From: JBHIYN01 sp041984235
Lineage (GTDB): Bacteria; Pseudomonadota; Gammaproteobacteria; Ga0077536
Direction: 5' to 3'
NCBI GenBank assembly: GCA_041984235.1
Contig: JBHIYN010000014.1
Span: 78,844-142,843 of the forward strand
Length of the DNA: 64,000 nt
In this document: piece by piece, positions 1-8,919 of the stretch
Layout of the letters: each line of letters begins with the position of its first letter
Position numbering within the stretch: the first letter of the stretch is position 1
Translations under genes and position numbers: made by a program
The notes under the pieces: generated by a model
Told to the model about the DNA's origin: nothing
The model's database searches: none
Seen by the model: the letters and a program-made list of their open reading frames with translations, nothing else

Positions 1-2
1 CC

Positions 3-3000
3 GCGGCGCAGTCTGCGCGGATCCCGCAGCAGTTGGCGGCTGGTCTCCTCGCCCTGCTCGCCACTTTGCTGGTGCTGCCGGCAGCGGCCGACATCCAGGC
101 CCTGTACTACGACCAGAACGGCACCCCGCGCGCCTACTTCACCGGCAACGTCGTGCAGCGCGTCGACCCCAACGTCGATTTCGATTTCGGCGGCGGCTCG
201 CCCGACCCCGGGATCGGCAACAACGACTTCTCCGTCATCTGGCTGGGCGAGGTCGAGCCGCCGGCCGACGGCAGCTACGTCTTCGAGACCGTCTCCGACG
301 ACGGGGTCAGGCTGTACATCGACGGCAACCTCGTCATCGACAACTGGACCGACCACGCACCGACCACCGACCAGAGCGCACCGCTCGCGCTGCTCGCCGG
401 GCAGCGCTATGCCGTGCGCATGGAGTTCTACGAGCGCGCCGGCGGCGCGGTCGCGCGCCTGCGCTGGGACGGGCCGGGCTTCGGCCCGCAGGCGATCCCG
501 CAGGCCAACCTGTTCCTCGCCGCCTTCGACGTGATCGACGCGGTGCAGGGCTGCGGCAGCAACGACGTCACCGTCAACTTCACCCGCGTGCTCGACCCCG
601 CCACCGCCGAGGACCCGGCCAACTACGCCTTCGACGGCGGCGCCGCGGCCACCGCCGCGGTGCTCGAGGCGTCCGGCACCGCGGTGCGCCTCACCGTCAG
701 CAACATCAGTCCCGGCGGCCATACCATCACCATCAACGACGTCGAGGACCTATCGGGCAACGTCATCGGGCTCGATACGCAGGTGGTGTCGGCCGTGCCG
801 AGCAACGGCCTCGCCGGCGCCTACTATTCGCAGGACGGCATCGCGCGCGCCTACTTCACCGGCAGCGTGGTCAACCGCCTCGACCCGGAGGTCAACTTCA
901 ACTGGGGCGGCGGCGCACCGATCGGCGGGGTCGGCAGCAACGACTTCTCGGTGCGCTGGAGCGGTGAAGTGGAGGCCCGCGGCAACGGCGCCTACCGCTT
1001 CCTGACCCGCTCCGACGACGGCGTGCGCCTGTACATCGACGGTAACCTGGTCATCGACAACTGGACCGACCACGGCCCGACCACCGACCAGAGCGCCAAC
1101 ATCGTGCTCAGCGCGGGCCAGCGCTACACGGTGGTGATGGAGTACTACGAGCGCGCCGGGGGCGCCGTCGCCGAGCTGCGCTGGAACGGTCCTGCGTTTT
1201 CCGAGGAGGTCATCCCCAGCACCAACCTGTTCCCCCTCTGCATAACGCCCACCCCGCCGCAGCCGGTGGCGGAATGGCGCATGGAGGAAGCGGCCTGGAA
1301 CGGCACCGCGGGCGAGGTCGTCGACGAAACCGGTAACGGCTACGACGGCACCGCGGTGTCCGGCGCCGACACCGACGCCACCAATCCCGCCATCGCGGGC
1401 GACCCGGGCACCTGCCGCCACGGCGAGTTCGTGCAGAGCGGGCAACGCCGCGTGGTGGTGCCCTACGACGCCGGCCTCAATCCCGACGGCAGCTTCACGC
1501 TCACGGCCTGGGCCCGGGTCAACGGCAATCAAAGCACCTGGCGCTCGCTGATCACCTCGCGCAACCGCATTACCGGCGGGCCGCCACGTCCCACCGGCTA
1601 CAACATCTACGCCGGCACCAACAACCGCTGGCAGTTCTGGACCGGCACCGGCACCGGCTGGCACAACCTGCAGGGCGGCACGGTGCAGGTCGGGCCCTGG
1701 GTGCACGTGGCGGCGAGCTTCGTCGCCACCTCGCAGAGCGGCGCAACCTATTTCGGCACCAAGCGGCTCTACATCGACGGCGTGCAGGTGGCCAGCGGCG
1801 GCCAGCGCTACGAGCCCAACACCATCGCCGACACCTACATCGGCGCCGGCGGCGACCTGGGCGGCACCCTATACTTCTTCGATGGCGACATCGACGAGGT
1901 CCGCATCTACGACGGTGCCCTGACCCAGGACCAGATCGTCGACGTCATGAACGAAACCCACCCCTGCCAGGCCGGCGTCGATCACTACGCCATCAGCCAT
2001 GCCAACCTCGGCCTCACCTGCGAAGCCGAGGCCGTCACCATCACCGGCCACGATGCGAGCACCCCGACCCATCTCGCGGTCGAGCCGCAGACCACGATTG
2101 CCATCACCACCGTGCCCGCGACCGCCGAGATCCTGCTCAAGAGCGGCATCCCCGGCAACTTCACCCCGGGCACCGGCAGCGCGCAGTACGTCTTCACCGC
2201 CGGAGAGACCGCGGTCGAGCTGTGGCTGCGCCAGACCACCGAGCAGAGCATCGACATCGACGTGCTCGACCTCAATGGCCGGACCGAGCTCAAGCTCAGC
2301 GCCGAGGACAACCCGCTGACCTTCCGCGACACCGGCTTGCGCTTCTACGCCGACGGCGTGCACAACGCCATCGGCACCCAGATCGCGGGCAAGAACGCCT
2401 CGCTGCCGCCTGCGGCGCAGGCGCTGACCCTGCGCGCGGTGCAGACCGACACCGATACCGGCGCCTGCGTCGGCCGCCTGGTGCCCTCACCCGTCGACGT
2501 CGAGATGGCCTACGAGTGCGTCACCCCCGGGACCTGCGCACTGCCGGCGGGCGCGACCATCAACGGCGACCCCATCGCAGGCAACGCGGCCGGGCCGATC
2601 ACCGCCTGGGGCACGGCCTCCCTCGATTTCGCCGGCACCGACACCGCGGCCATCGACCTGAACTATGCCGATGCCGGGCGCATCCGGCTGCATGCCCGCC
2701 TCGCCCTGCCGGACACGCCGCCGGACCCGGCCCTGGTGCTCGAGGGCAGCAGCGATCCCTTCGTGGTGGTGCCCGCCGGGCTCTGCGTGGAGGCGCCGCA
2801 GGCCGATTCCGGCTGCGTTCTCGACGACATCAGCTGCAGCCGCTTCCGCCGCGCCGACGAGGATTTCGAGCTCGAGGTGCGCGCGGTCGCGTGGGAGTCG
2901 GCGGGCGAGGCCGACGCCGATTTCTGCAGCGGCAACGCCGATACCCCGAACTTCCAGCTCGCCGGCATCACGCTCGCGCCGGCCGTGGTCGAGCCTGCGG

Positions 3001-4127
3001 GCGGCATCGACGGCGCACTCGGCACGCCGAGCGTCGACATCACCAGCGGCGGCGGCGTGCTCGTCAGCGATCAGCACCAGGAGGAGGCCGGGATCTTCAC
3101 CATCGAGGCCACGCCGCCACTGTATCTCGGCCAGGCGCTCGCCCCGGCCTCCAGCGCCAGCATCGGCCGCTTCTACCCGGCCTGGCTGCAGGTCACGGCC
3201 AACACCCCGCAGGTGGCGCCGTCCTGCGGGCCGTTCACCTACCAGGACCAGCCCTTCTACTACGACGTACCGCCGGAGCTGACGGTCGCGGCGCGCAGCG
3301 TCGACGACGACCCGGTGCTCAACTACCGTGACGACTTCTTCCGCCTCGACACCACGAGCCTGCCGCGCAGCTACAGCGACAACTCCGGGCAGCCGGTGAC
3401 CCTGACCAACCCGGTCGCCGACGGCGACGTCACCGTCAGCGGCGAAACCGACGGCGACGGCCTCGCCCTGCTCGCCCTCGATGCCGACGTCGACGGCGAC
3501 GAACTGCTCTACGACCGCCAGACCCTCAACCCGCCCTTCGACGCCGATTTCGACGTCACCTTCGAGGCCGCCGGGCTGACCGATCCCGACGGTGCCTGCT
3601 TCGACCCCGACCAGGACGGCTGCGACGATCTCACCATCCCCACGGTCGGCGGCAGCAACCTGCGCTTCGGCCGCCTGACCCTGACCAGCGCCTTCGGCTC
3701 CGAGCTGCAGAGCCTGCCCCTGCCGGCCCGTGCCGAGTACTACGACGGCAGTGCGTTCGTCGCGAACACCGACGACGACTGCACCGTGTTGCCGCTGGCG
3801 AGCGCGCTGACGCTGGCCAACCCGGAAACCGCCGCCGGCGCGCCGCAGCCCGCGACCGCGACCATGACGGTGGCCGGCGGCACCAGCGCCATCACCTCCG
3901 GCGACGTGACCCTGACCGGCGGTGAGGCCACGATCGTGTTCAGTCCACCCGGCGCGGGCAACAGCGGCTTCATCGATGTCGCCACCAGCCTGGGCGCGAC
4001 CCTGCCCTGGCTGCGCTTCGACTGGGACGGCGACGGCCAGTACGACGACGACACCACCGCACGCGCCAGCTTCGGCCTCTACCAGGGCCGCGACGGCATC
4101 ATTTACATTCGGGAGCCCTGGGACTAG
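3..4127 (+). CDS. PA14/LamG/DUF6701 surface protein (MshQ-like), 5' end outside window
   Basis: This is a large secreted or surface-anchored protein. The frame is open to the left edge. A TTG at 33 is the first possible start inside the window, but in-frame codons continue upstream, so the real start is probably outside. A hydrophobic stretch ending in LPAAADIQ (about residues 3-20 from the TTG) looks like a signal peptide. Two PA14 domains follow (about residues 21-155 and 260-393), each with an SDDGVRLYIDGNLVIDNW core. They are separated by an Ig-like segment. Next come a LamG/concanavalin-like domain (about 411-643) and a long C-terminal region (about 660-1360) resembling DUF6701, the domain found in MSHA pilus protein MshQ. 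PA14 and LamG domains usually bind carbohydrate, so an adhesive role on the surface or a pilus tip is inferred. No PEP-CTERM tail is present. Domain calls are by eye; the DUF6701 call is the least certain. Confidence 0.8.
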   Translation, partial: AAQSARIPQQLAAGLLALLATLLVLPAAADIQALYYDQNGTPRAYFTGNVVQRVDPNVDFDFGGGSPDPGIGNNDFSVIWLGEVEPPADGSYVFETVSDDGVRLYIDGNLVIDNWTDHAPTTDQSAPLALLAGQRYAVRMEFYERAGGAVARLRWDGPGFGPQAIPQANLFLAAFDVIDAVQGCGSNDVTVNFTRVLDPATAEDPANYAFDGGAAATAAVLEASGTAVRLTVSNISPGGHTITINDVEDLSGNVIGLDTQVVSAVPSNGLAGAYYSQDGIARAYFTGSVVNRLDPEVNFNWGGGAPIGGVGSNDFSVRWSGEVEARGNGAYRFLTRSDDGVRLYIDGNLVIDNWTDHGPTTDQSANIVLSAGQRYTVVMEYYERAGGAVAELRWNGPAFSEEVIPSTNLFPLCITPTPPQPVAEWRMEEAAWNGTAGEVVDETGNGYDGTAVSGADTDATNPAIAGDPGTCRHGEFVQSGQRRVVVPYDAGLNPDGSFTLTAWARVNGNQSTWRSLITSRNRITGGPPRPTGYNIYAGTNNRWQFWTGTGTGWHNLQGGTVQVGPWVHVAASFVATSQSGATYFGTKRLYIDGVQVASGGQRYEPNTIADTYIGAGGDLGGTLYFFDGDIDEVRIYDGALTQDQIVDVMNETHPCQAGVDHYAISHANLGLTCEAEAVTITGHDASTPTHLAVEPQTTIAITTVPATAEILLKSGIPGNFTPGTGSAQYVFTAGETAVELWLRQTTEQSIDIDVLDLNGRTELKLSAEDNPLTFRDTGLRFYADGVHNAIGTQIAGKNASLPPAAQALTLRAVQTDTDTGACVGRLVPSPVDVEMAYECVTPGTCALPAGATINGDPIAGNAAGPITAWGTASLDFAGTDTAAIDLNYADAGRIRLHARLALPDTPPDPALVLEGSSDPFVVVPAGLCVEAPQADSGCVLDDISCSRFRRADEDFELEVRAVAWESAGEADADFCSGNADTPNFQLAGITLAPAVVEPAGGIDGALGTPSVDITSGGGVLVSDQHQEEAGIFTIEATPPLYLGQALAPASSASIGRFYPAWLQVTANTPQVAPSCGPFTYQDQPFYYDVPPELTVAARSVDDDPVLNYRDDFFRLDTTSLPRSYSDNSGQPVTLTNPVADGDVTVSGETDGDGLALLALDADVDGDELLYDRQTLNPPFDADFDVTFEAAGLTDPDGACFDPDQDGCDDLTIPTVGGSNLRFGRLTLTSAFGSELQSLPLPARAEYYDGSAFVANTDDDCTVLPLASALTLANPETAAGAPQPATATMTVAGGTSAITSGDVTLTGGEATIVFSPPGAGNSGFIDVATSLGATLPWLRFDWDGDGQYDDDTTARASFGLYQGRDGIIYIREPWD
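95..1210 (+). repeat. Internal duplication of PA14-domain coding sequence
   Basis: Two copies of about 400 bases (roughly 95-495 and 810-1210) encode near-identical PA14 domains. The best conserved part is 296-358 against 1015-1075, where most differences are third-position changes. The pattern indicates an intragenic duplication maintained by selection on the protein. Confidence 0.75.
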
Positions 4128-4624
4128 CGGGTTCGCGGCCTGGTGTGTCGCCGACAGGCCTCCGCCTTGCCGTCCACGAAAGAGCGGCACAGCGCCCTTA
4201 CCGTAGACCCTGCGACCGATCTAGCGACCGGAACGATGCGGGCTCCCGTGCCGGACCGGTTTAGTTCTTTTCACGCCGAAACCACGACTCCAACAGCATG
4301 AGGGACGACGTAAGCGGCAGCACCCGGCTTTGCGCCTGCACGCGTTCTTGTTTATTCGGCGATCATACGGTGCCCAACCGGCTATTCGATCCACCCTGAC
4401 GCAGCGCCGGACACCACTGTGGACTATACGCCAGGTGCTAAACTATGTACGGCGAATCGCGTGGACTCGGATCGAAGGATAGAAACACCATGATCATCCA
4501 TGATGACTCGAAATGGATCGCTCACGGAGCGCATCGTTTCGATATCTGATTGGTCTCTCCTACGGTTAGAATCTCCACCCAAATTAACGGTTCCGCTTTC
4601 GAACCACATCGAACGAACCTTCCC
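4128..4624. other. Intergenic region spanning the left edge of the low-GC block
   Basis: No gene is supported in this 497-base gap. It contains a 6-bp inverted repeat, GGCCTG (4137-4142) with CAGGCC (4155-4160), a weak terminator candidate after the DUF6701 gene because no T-run follows. Base composition changes here: bases 4201-4260 are about 70 % G+C, whereas 4261-4320 are about 53 % and the genes downstream stay near 50 %. No insertion-sequence ends, target-site duplication or tRNA were recognised at the change. Confidence 0.6.
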
Positions 4625-5095
4625 ATGACAGCGAATCTCGCCGATCCCTTCGTCCATCCACTGGCTGATTGTCAGTGCCGCAACCTGGGTGCCGGAACCC
4701 GCGTCTGGCAATTTACCGTGGTTCTTGCCGGCGCAAGGATTGGATCGAACTGCAATATCAATAGCCACTGTTTCATCGAGAACGACGTCGAGATTGGTAA
4801 CGACGTGACGATCAAATGCGGCGTTTACATATGGGATGGACTGACAATCGAAGATGGGGTGTTCGTTGGCCCAAATGTGACTTTCACGAATGACAAGCAT
4901 CCTCGCTCCAAGGTTTATCCAGAGCAGTTCCTTCGGACGCTCGTGAAAGCCGGCGCATCAATCGGCGCCGGCGCAATCATTCTTCCCGGCATAGAGATCG
5001 GAGAGCGCGCCATGGTGGCTGCCGGCGCTTTAGTTACTCGCGATGTCCCTCCGGGAGCGCTCGTTGTCGGCTCCCCTGCTTCGATTCGGGCGTGA
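4625..5095 (+). CDS. Hexapeptide-repeat N-acetyltransferase, FdtC/QdtC/WlbB-like
   Basis: Predicted cytoplasmic left-handed beta-helix acyltransferase of 156 residues that acetylates the amino group of a nucleotide-linked 3-amino-sugar. Imperfect hexapeptide repeats run through the protein, and the FTNDKHPRS segment (about residues 87-95) is the loop that carries the conserved histidine in the WlbB/QdtC/FdtC group. The ATG at 4625 is preferred because the protein then begins, as in relatives, just before the first hexapeptide turns; the frame is open further upstream, but that part shows no similarity. The ketoisomerase and aminotransferase genes at 6413-7938 would supply its substrate, dTDP-3-amino-3,6-dideoxyhexose. 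No clear Shine-Dalgarno sequence is seen. Which sugar (Fuc3NAc or Qui3NAc) cannot be decided from this gene. Confidence 0.82.
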   Translation: MTANLADPFVHPLADCQCRNLGAGTRVWQFTVVLAGARIGSNCNINSHCFIENDVEIGNDVTIKCGVYIWDGLTIEDGVFVGPNVTFTNDKHPRSKVYPEQFLRTLVKAGASIGAGAIILPGIEIGERAMVAAGALVTRDVPPGALVVGSPASIRA

Positions 5096-5275
5096 CCTCG
5101 GATTTCGTAAAGGCTCACTGCACGCTCCGCGTGCCTAACGGAACCTGGTCCCCTAGCAGGTGTTAGTCGACAAGGCCGACACGACGACGTAACGGCGTGC
5201 TCGCGCCACCCAATACGCCATGGCGTTAATTGAATTCGCTCTTTACCGAACTGCAGGCCTGAGAGGTTCATTCGC

Positions 5276-6364
5276 ATGAAATATTTCGTCGATTCAAAGA
5301 TCCTCAAGATAGCGGGACCGAAAGAGTTTGAAGTTTCACCCGCATCCCGATTCGTTCGCCATACCTATTATTCTGCGCGCGCCGCCATGCAGCGCCTACC
5401 CGAGACATCGGACGCCTTGCAGGAATCTCCAATCTTCAAGGCTTGGTGGTACTACACCGTCGAATTGCTTCCCGGACTCACCAAAGAAGGGATATATCCG
5501 GAAGATTTCCCATTACTCCCGCGCATGTTGCTCAGAAATTGCGACCTGGGTGGCACCACATGTCTCGATCTTGGTTCCATGGAAGGACTACTCCCGGTCC
5601 TTATGCGACGGCAGGGAGCCGACAAAGTCCTGGCAACTGATGCTAACTACCACTGCTACGAAAAAATCGGCGCGATTCGACGATACTACAAAGTCCAGTT
5701 CGATTTTCAGCAAATCGGATCGATGTATGACCTAAGCAGCAAACTGCGCGGGCACGGGGGGTTCGACCTGATCAATCTATCAGGCGTTCTCTACCATGTG
5801 TTCTCCCCAATGCATGTGATAGCAGGCGCCCGACCTCTATTGAAGAAAGACGGGTTGATGATCCTTTCGACCAACGTCGTGAACCGCCACGATTTCTCCA
5901 TGGAGTTCAACGTCCGTGGGAAACTGCAAAGAGAGGGGAACACGTTCTGGTATCCCTCGATACCCTTATACGACTATATGCTGAGGTATTTGCGATTGGC
6001 GCCGATAGATTGTTTGTATCTCCCATATTCGGAACGCGATTCCGTGCGCTACGTCGAAGGGTTGGACGCCGGTTACCTCGCCGTAGTGTGCCGGGCGACG
6101 GACCAGGCTGCCGTCGAACCGGATGACGAATGGGCTCAGCGCTCTTCGAAAGGCTCGTGGGAGATCATAAATTCGAGCGACATAAGGATGCTTGAGAAGC
6201 AACCTCACTCCCGGATTCGGTACAAGGCCAAGGTCGATAGTCGATTCCGAAAGGCTGACGGACTGTCAATAGACCTTCCACGAGCAGTCAAAGAGATGCC
6301 TCCTGTCTATCGTGCCGAGAAGCCGGAAGATTCAAACTGGCTGAGGCTTGAAGACGCCGTATAG
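5276..6364 (+). CDS. SAM-dependent class I methyltransferase
   Basis: 362-residue protein with a class I methyltransferase core. Motif I is CLDLGSMEGLLPVLM, followed by an acidic residue at the end of strand 2 (ATDAN), and the FDLINLSGVLYHV segment resembles motif IV. The N-terminal ~90 residues and the C-terminal ~120 residues are unlike common small methyltransferases and have no assigned function. A GAGAGG ribosome-binding sequence sits just upstream of the ATG at 5276. Its position among nucleotide-sugar genes suggests methylation of a sugar or glycan, but the substrate is unknown. Lower G+C than the window average supports shared ancestry with its neighbours. A role outside polysaccharide synthesis cannot be excluded. 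Confidence 0.75.
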   Translation: MKYFVDSKILKIAGPKEFEVSPASRFVRHTYYSARAAMQRLPETSDALQESPIFKAWWYYTVELLPGLTKEGIYPEDFPLLPRMLLRNCDLGGTTCLDLGSMEGLLPVLMRRQGADKVLATDANYHCYEKIGAIRRYYKVQFDFQQIGSMYDLSSKLRGHGGFDLINLSGVLYHVFSPMHVIAGARPLLKKDGLMILSTNVVNRHDFSMEFNVRGKLQREGNTFWYPSIPLYDYMLRYLRLAPIDCLYLPYSERDSVRYVEGLDAGYLAVVCRATDQAAVEPDDEWAQRSSKGSWEIINSSDIRMLEKQPHSRIRYKAKVDSRFRKADGLSIDLPRAVKEMPPVYRAEKPEDSNWLRLEDAV

Positions 6365-6412
6365 CATCTCGCAAGAATTCAACCACCTCACTAATCTGAT
6401 ATTTGCCCCGTT

Positions 6413-6829
6413 ATGTCCCTCGCTGAATGCAAATTGATCGAACTCCCGAAGATTTCCGACCCACGTGGAAACCTGTCAGTGATTGAAGGAGGCAATCATA
6501 TTCCGTTTGACATTCAGCGCGTCTACTACTTGTACGATGTCCCCGGTGGATCCACGCGAGCCGGCCACGGCCATTACGAGTTGCAGCAACTAATCATCGC
6601 CATGTCTGGCAGTTTCGACGTCATCCTCGACGACGGACGAGACCGCGAGACATTCCATTTGAACCGCTCCTACTACGGACTGTATGTTGCGCCCATGATG
6701 TGGCGCGAGATCGAGAACTTCTCGTCCGCTTCCGTCTGCCTGGTTTTAGCCTCAACGCTTTATGACGAAGCTGACTATATTCGGGACATCGACCAGTTTC
6801 GGGCGGTCGTAAAAGAGAAGCGTTCGTGA
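6413..6829 (+). CDS. fdtA: dTDP-6-deoxy-hexose 3,4-ketoisomerase, FdtA/QdtA family
   Basis: Cupin-fold sugar isomerase of 138 residues, the normal family length. It moves the keto group of dTDP-4-keto-6-deoxy-D-glucose (the product of RmlB) from C4 to C3. The VPGGSTRAGHGHYELQQ segment (about residues 43-59) matches the FdtA/QdtA active-site region, with His52 and His54 as likely catalytic residues, followed by the conserved MSGSFDVILDDG strand. FdtA and QdtA give C4 epimers and are hard to separate by eye, so the symbol denotes the family. The gene overlaps the aminotransferase gene by four bases (GTGA), indicating translational coupling and consecutive action. It could also be described as a WxcM-like C-terminal domain protein. 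Confidence 0.88.
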   Translation: MSLAECKLIELPKISDPRGNLSVIEGGNHIPFDIQRVYYLYDVPGGSTRAGHGHYELQQLIIAMSGSFDVILDDGRDRETFHLNRSYYGLYVAPMMWREIENFSSASVCLVLASTLYDEADYIRDIDQFRAVVKEKRS

Positions 6830-7938
6830 GTACGGACGTCCCCTTTCTGGATCTTCGGGCGGCTTATCTCGAACTGAGGGCAGGTATTGACGCCGCCATT
6901 GCGAGCGTTCTCGATAGTGGCTGGTACGTTCTCGGGAAGGAGGTCGCGGCTTTTGAGCAGGAATTCGCCGCCTATATCGAGTCCGGTCATTGCGTCGGTG
7001 TTGGCAATGGCCTGGATGCATTACGACTTTTGCTCCACGCTCACGGTGTCGGACCAAATGACGAGGTTATAGTCCCGTCGAATACATTCATCGCTACTTT
7101 CCTTGCCGTAAGCGACATTGGGGCAACCCCGATTCCGGTCGAGCCTGACCCTCATACCTACACCATCGATGCTGGAGGAATCGAGGGCGCGATAACCTCC
7201 AGCACCAAGGCAATAATTCCTGTTCATCTTTATGGGCAGCCGGCTGACATGGATCCGATCATGGCGCTGGCCGATAGACACAACCTCACTGTTATCGAGG
7301 ACGCTGCCCAAGCCCATGGCGCAAGATACAAAGGTGTCCGGGTTGGCACGCTCGGTCACTCCGCTGCATGGAGCTTCTACCCGGGTAAGAATCTGGGGGC
7401 TCTGGGTGACGGCGGTGCGATAACCACTAACGATGGTTCAATCGCGGAGGCCGTTCGCGAACTGCGAAATTATGGGTCGCGGATAAAGTACGTCCACGAC
7501 GAGAAAGGGCTCAACTCCCGCCTCGACGAGATTCAGGCCGCTGTTTTGCGAGTTAAACTTCGCAGCCTGGATACCTGGAATGCAAGGCGAGCGGCGCAGG
7601 CGGAACACTACATCACAAGGCTAGGTGATCTTGATTTGACGGTTCCTCGGGTCCCCGCGTGGGCTGCCCCCGTGTGGCACCTATTCGTAGTGCAAACTCC
7701 GGAACGTGACGACCTTCGCAACAAGCTTAGCGACGCCGGCATTGAAACCCTGATTCACTACCCCATCGCGCCTCACCTTCAGCGAGCGTACGACGGACTT
7801 GGGTTCTCGCACGGATCATTTCCAATCTCCGAATCCCTATCTAGGCGTGTGCTCAGTCTTCCGATAGGGCCTCATCTCGCGTCCACCGATGTCGACAAGG
7901 TAATAGCGGCTCTCATAAAGCTTCGACCGGCCCCATGA
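6826..7938 (+). CDS. fdtB: DegT/DnrJ/EryC1/StrS aminotransferase, FdtB/QdtB-like
   Basis: PLP-dependent sugar aminotransferase of 370 residues, expected to transfer an amino group to C3 of the dTDP-3-keto-6-deoxyhexose made by the preceding ketoisomerase. The PLP-binding lysine is Lys188 in SFYPGKNLGALGDGGA, and the upstream EDAAQAHGA motif is characteristic of the DegT family. The start is a GTG at 6826 within the stop of the preceding gene. The following glycosyltransferase begins inside this gene's stop (ATGA at 7935), so the three genes form a tightly coupled operon. The pairing with an FdtA-type isomerase makes a 3-amino sugar more likely than a 4-amino sugar such as perosamine. Confidence 0.9.
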   Translation: MSTDVPFLDLRAAYLELRAGIDAAIASVLDSGWYVLGKEVAAFEQEFAAYIESGHCVGVGNGLDALRLLLHAHGVGPNDEVIVPSNTFIATFLAVSDIGATPIPVEPDPHTYTIDAGGIEGAITSSTKAIIPVHLYGQPADMDPIMALADRHNLTVIEDAAQAHGARYKGVRVGTLGHSAAWSFYPGKNLGALGDGGAITTNDGSIAEAVRELRNYGSRIKYVHDEKGLNSRLDEIQAAVLRVKLRSLDTWNARRAAQAEHYITRLGDLDLTVPRVPAWAAPVWHLFVVQTPERDDLRNKLSDAGIETLIHYPIAPHLQRAYDGLGFSHGSFPISESLSRRVLSLPIGPHLASTDVDKVIAALIKLRPAP

Positions 7939-8897
7939 CCTCGACCCCATCGTCCCCCGCTGCAATCGTTAGCGTGATTGCCGTTTGCTTCAATCATACC
8001 CGATTTGTCGTTCAAGCCCTCGAATCGATCAAATCGCAAACTTACCAGAACATTGAAGTAATAATTCTCGACGACTGCTCTACAGATAATTCAGTCGAAA
8101 CGATCCGCGAATGGCTCTCCACCGCGGGCGTGGATTACAAGTTTGTTGCTCACGCCTCAAACCAAGGGGTTTGCAAGACATTCAACGAGGGCTTGTGCGC
8201 CACCCGCGGCAAATACATTTCCTTGTTGGCAACAGACGATGCATGGGTGCCGGAGAAAATCGAACGCCAAGTCGAGGAAATGGAAGAGCTCGACGAGGAC
8301 GTTGGCGTGCTCTATAGCGACGCTTATCTCATGGACGAGGAAGGCAATGAACTGCCGGGGCTGTTCATTGAACGACACCGCGAACTTGCGTCGATCCCTG
8401 TCGGGAATATTTTCTCCGACCTGGCAGACGGAAACTTCATCCCAGCGATGTCAACGCTAATCCGGCGAACTTGTTATGAAGCAGTCGGGAGATATGACGA
8501 ACGCCTGTGCTACGAAGATTGGGATATGTGGCTACGGATCTCAAATCAATTTCGTTTCGCATTCTCAGATTTCGTTTCCGCGCACTACCGGATAGTCTCG
8601 ACATCAATCGTGCGCACCTCGCTAGTTACAAAGAATCCGGCTCGCTACGAATCTGATTGCATCATATTGGACAAGTGGATTGGCACGGGCGCTTTAAATC
8701 GAATTCAAGAGCTAAAATTTCGCGACAGATACTACTGGAGCGCCCGCCTTCTGTACTCGCTACATCATGCACAGTCCTGGCGTTATCTCTTGCGTGCAAT
8801 CAAGTTCCATCCAGGGCCAAAAATCTTCCTGATCTTCGTTCTCGCGCGGCTCGGAATCTTTGTAAGTCGCGCTGATTCACCGAAAACGATCCGGTAA
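7935..8897 (+). CDS. Family 2 glycosyltransferase
   Basis: 320-residue GT-A fold transferase. The N-terminus has the usual start, VSVIAVCFNH, then EVIILDDCSTDNS (nucleotide-binding Asp) and a LLATDDAWVPEKI segment that supplies the metal-binding acidic residues. A later CYEDWDMWLRI motif resembles the ED catalytic base region of GT2 enzymes. The start overlaps the aminotransferase stop by four bases. It likely adds the amino-deoxy sugar or another residue to the lipid-linked repeat unit. It is the last gene of this plus-strand run and is separated by 22 bases from the convergent wzx; no terminator is visible between them. Confidence 0.85.
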   Translation: MTSTPSSPAAIVSVIAVCFNHTRFVVQALESIKSQTYQNIEVIILDDCSTDNSVETIREWLSTAGVDYKFVAHASNQGVCKTFNEGLCATRGKYISLLATDDAWVPEKIERQVEEMEELDEDVGVLYSDAYLMDEEGNELPGLFIERHRELASIPVGNIFSDLADGNFIPAMSTLIRRTCYEAVGRYDERLCYEDWDMWLRISNQFRFAFSDFVSAHYRIVSTSIVRTSLVTKNPARYESDCIILDKWIGTGALNRIQELKFRDRYYWSARLLYSLHHAQSWRYLLRAIKFHPGPKIFLIFVLARLGIFVSRADSPKTIR

Positions 8898-8919
8898 GAG
8901 ACCACATCGAGAAGCGTCT

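Noticed and set aside
2487..4190. 567-codon open frame on the minus strand
   Set aside because: Antisense to the DUF6701 region; composition is shadow-like and it has no domain.
4200..4320. Insertion sequence or integration site at the left edge of the low-GC block
   Set aside because: No transposase remnant, terminal inverted repeat, direct repeat or tRNA was found at either edge.
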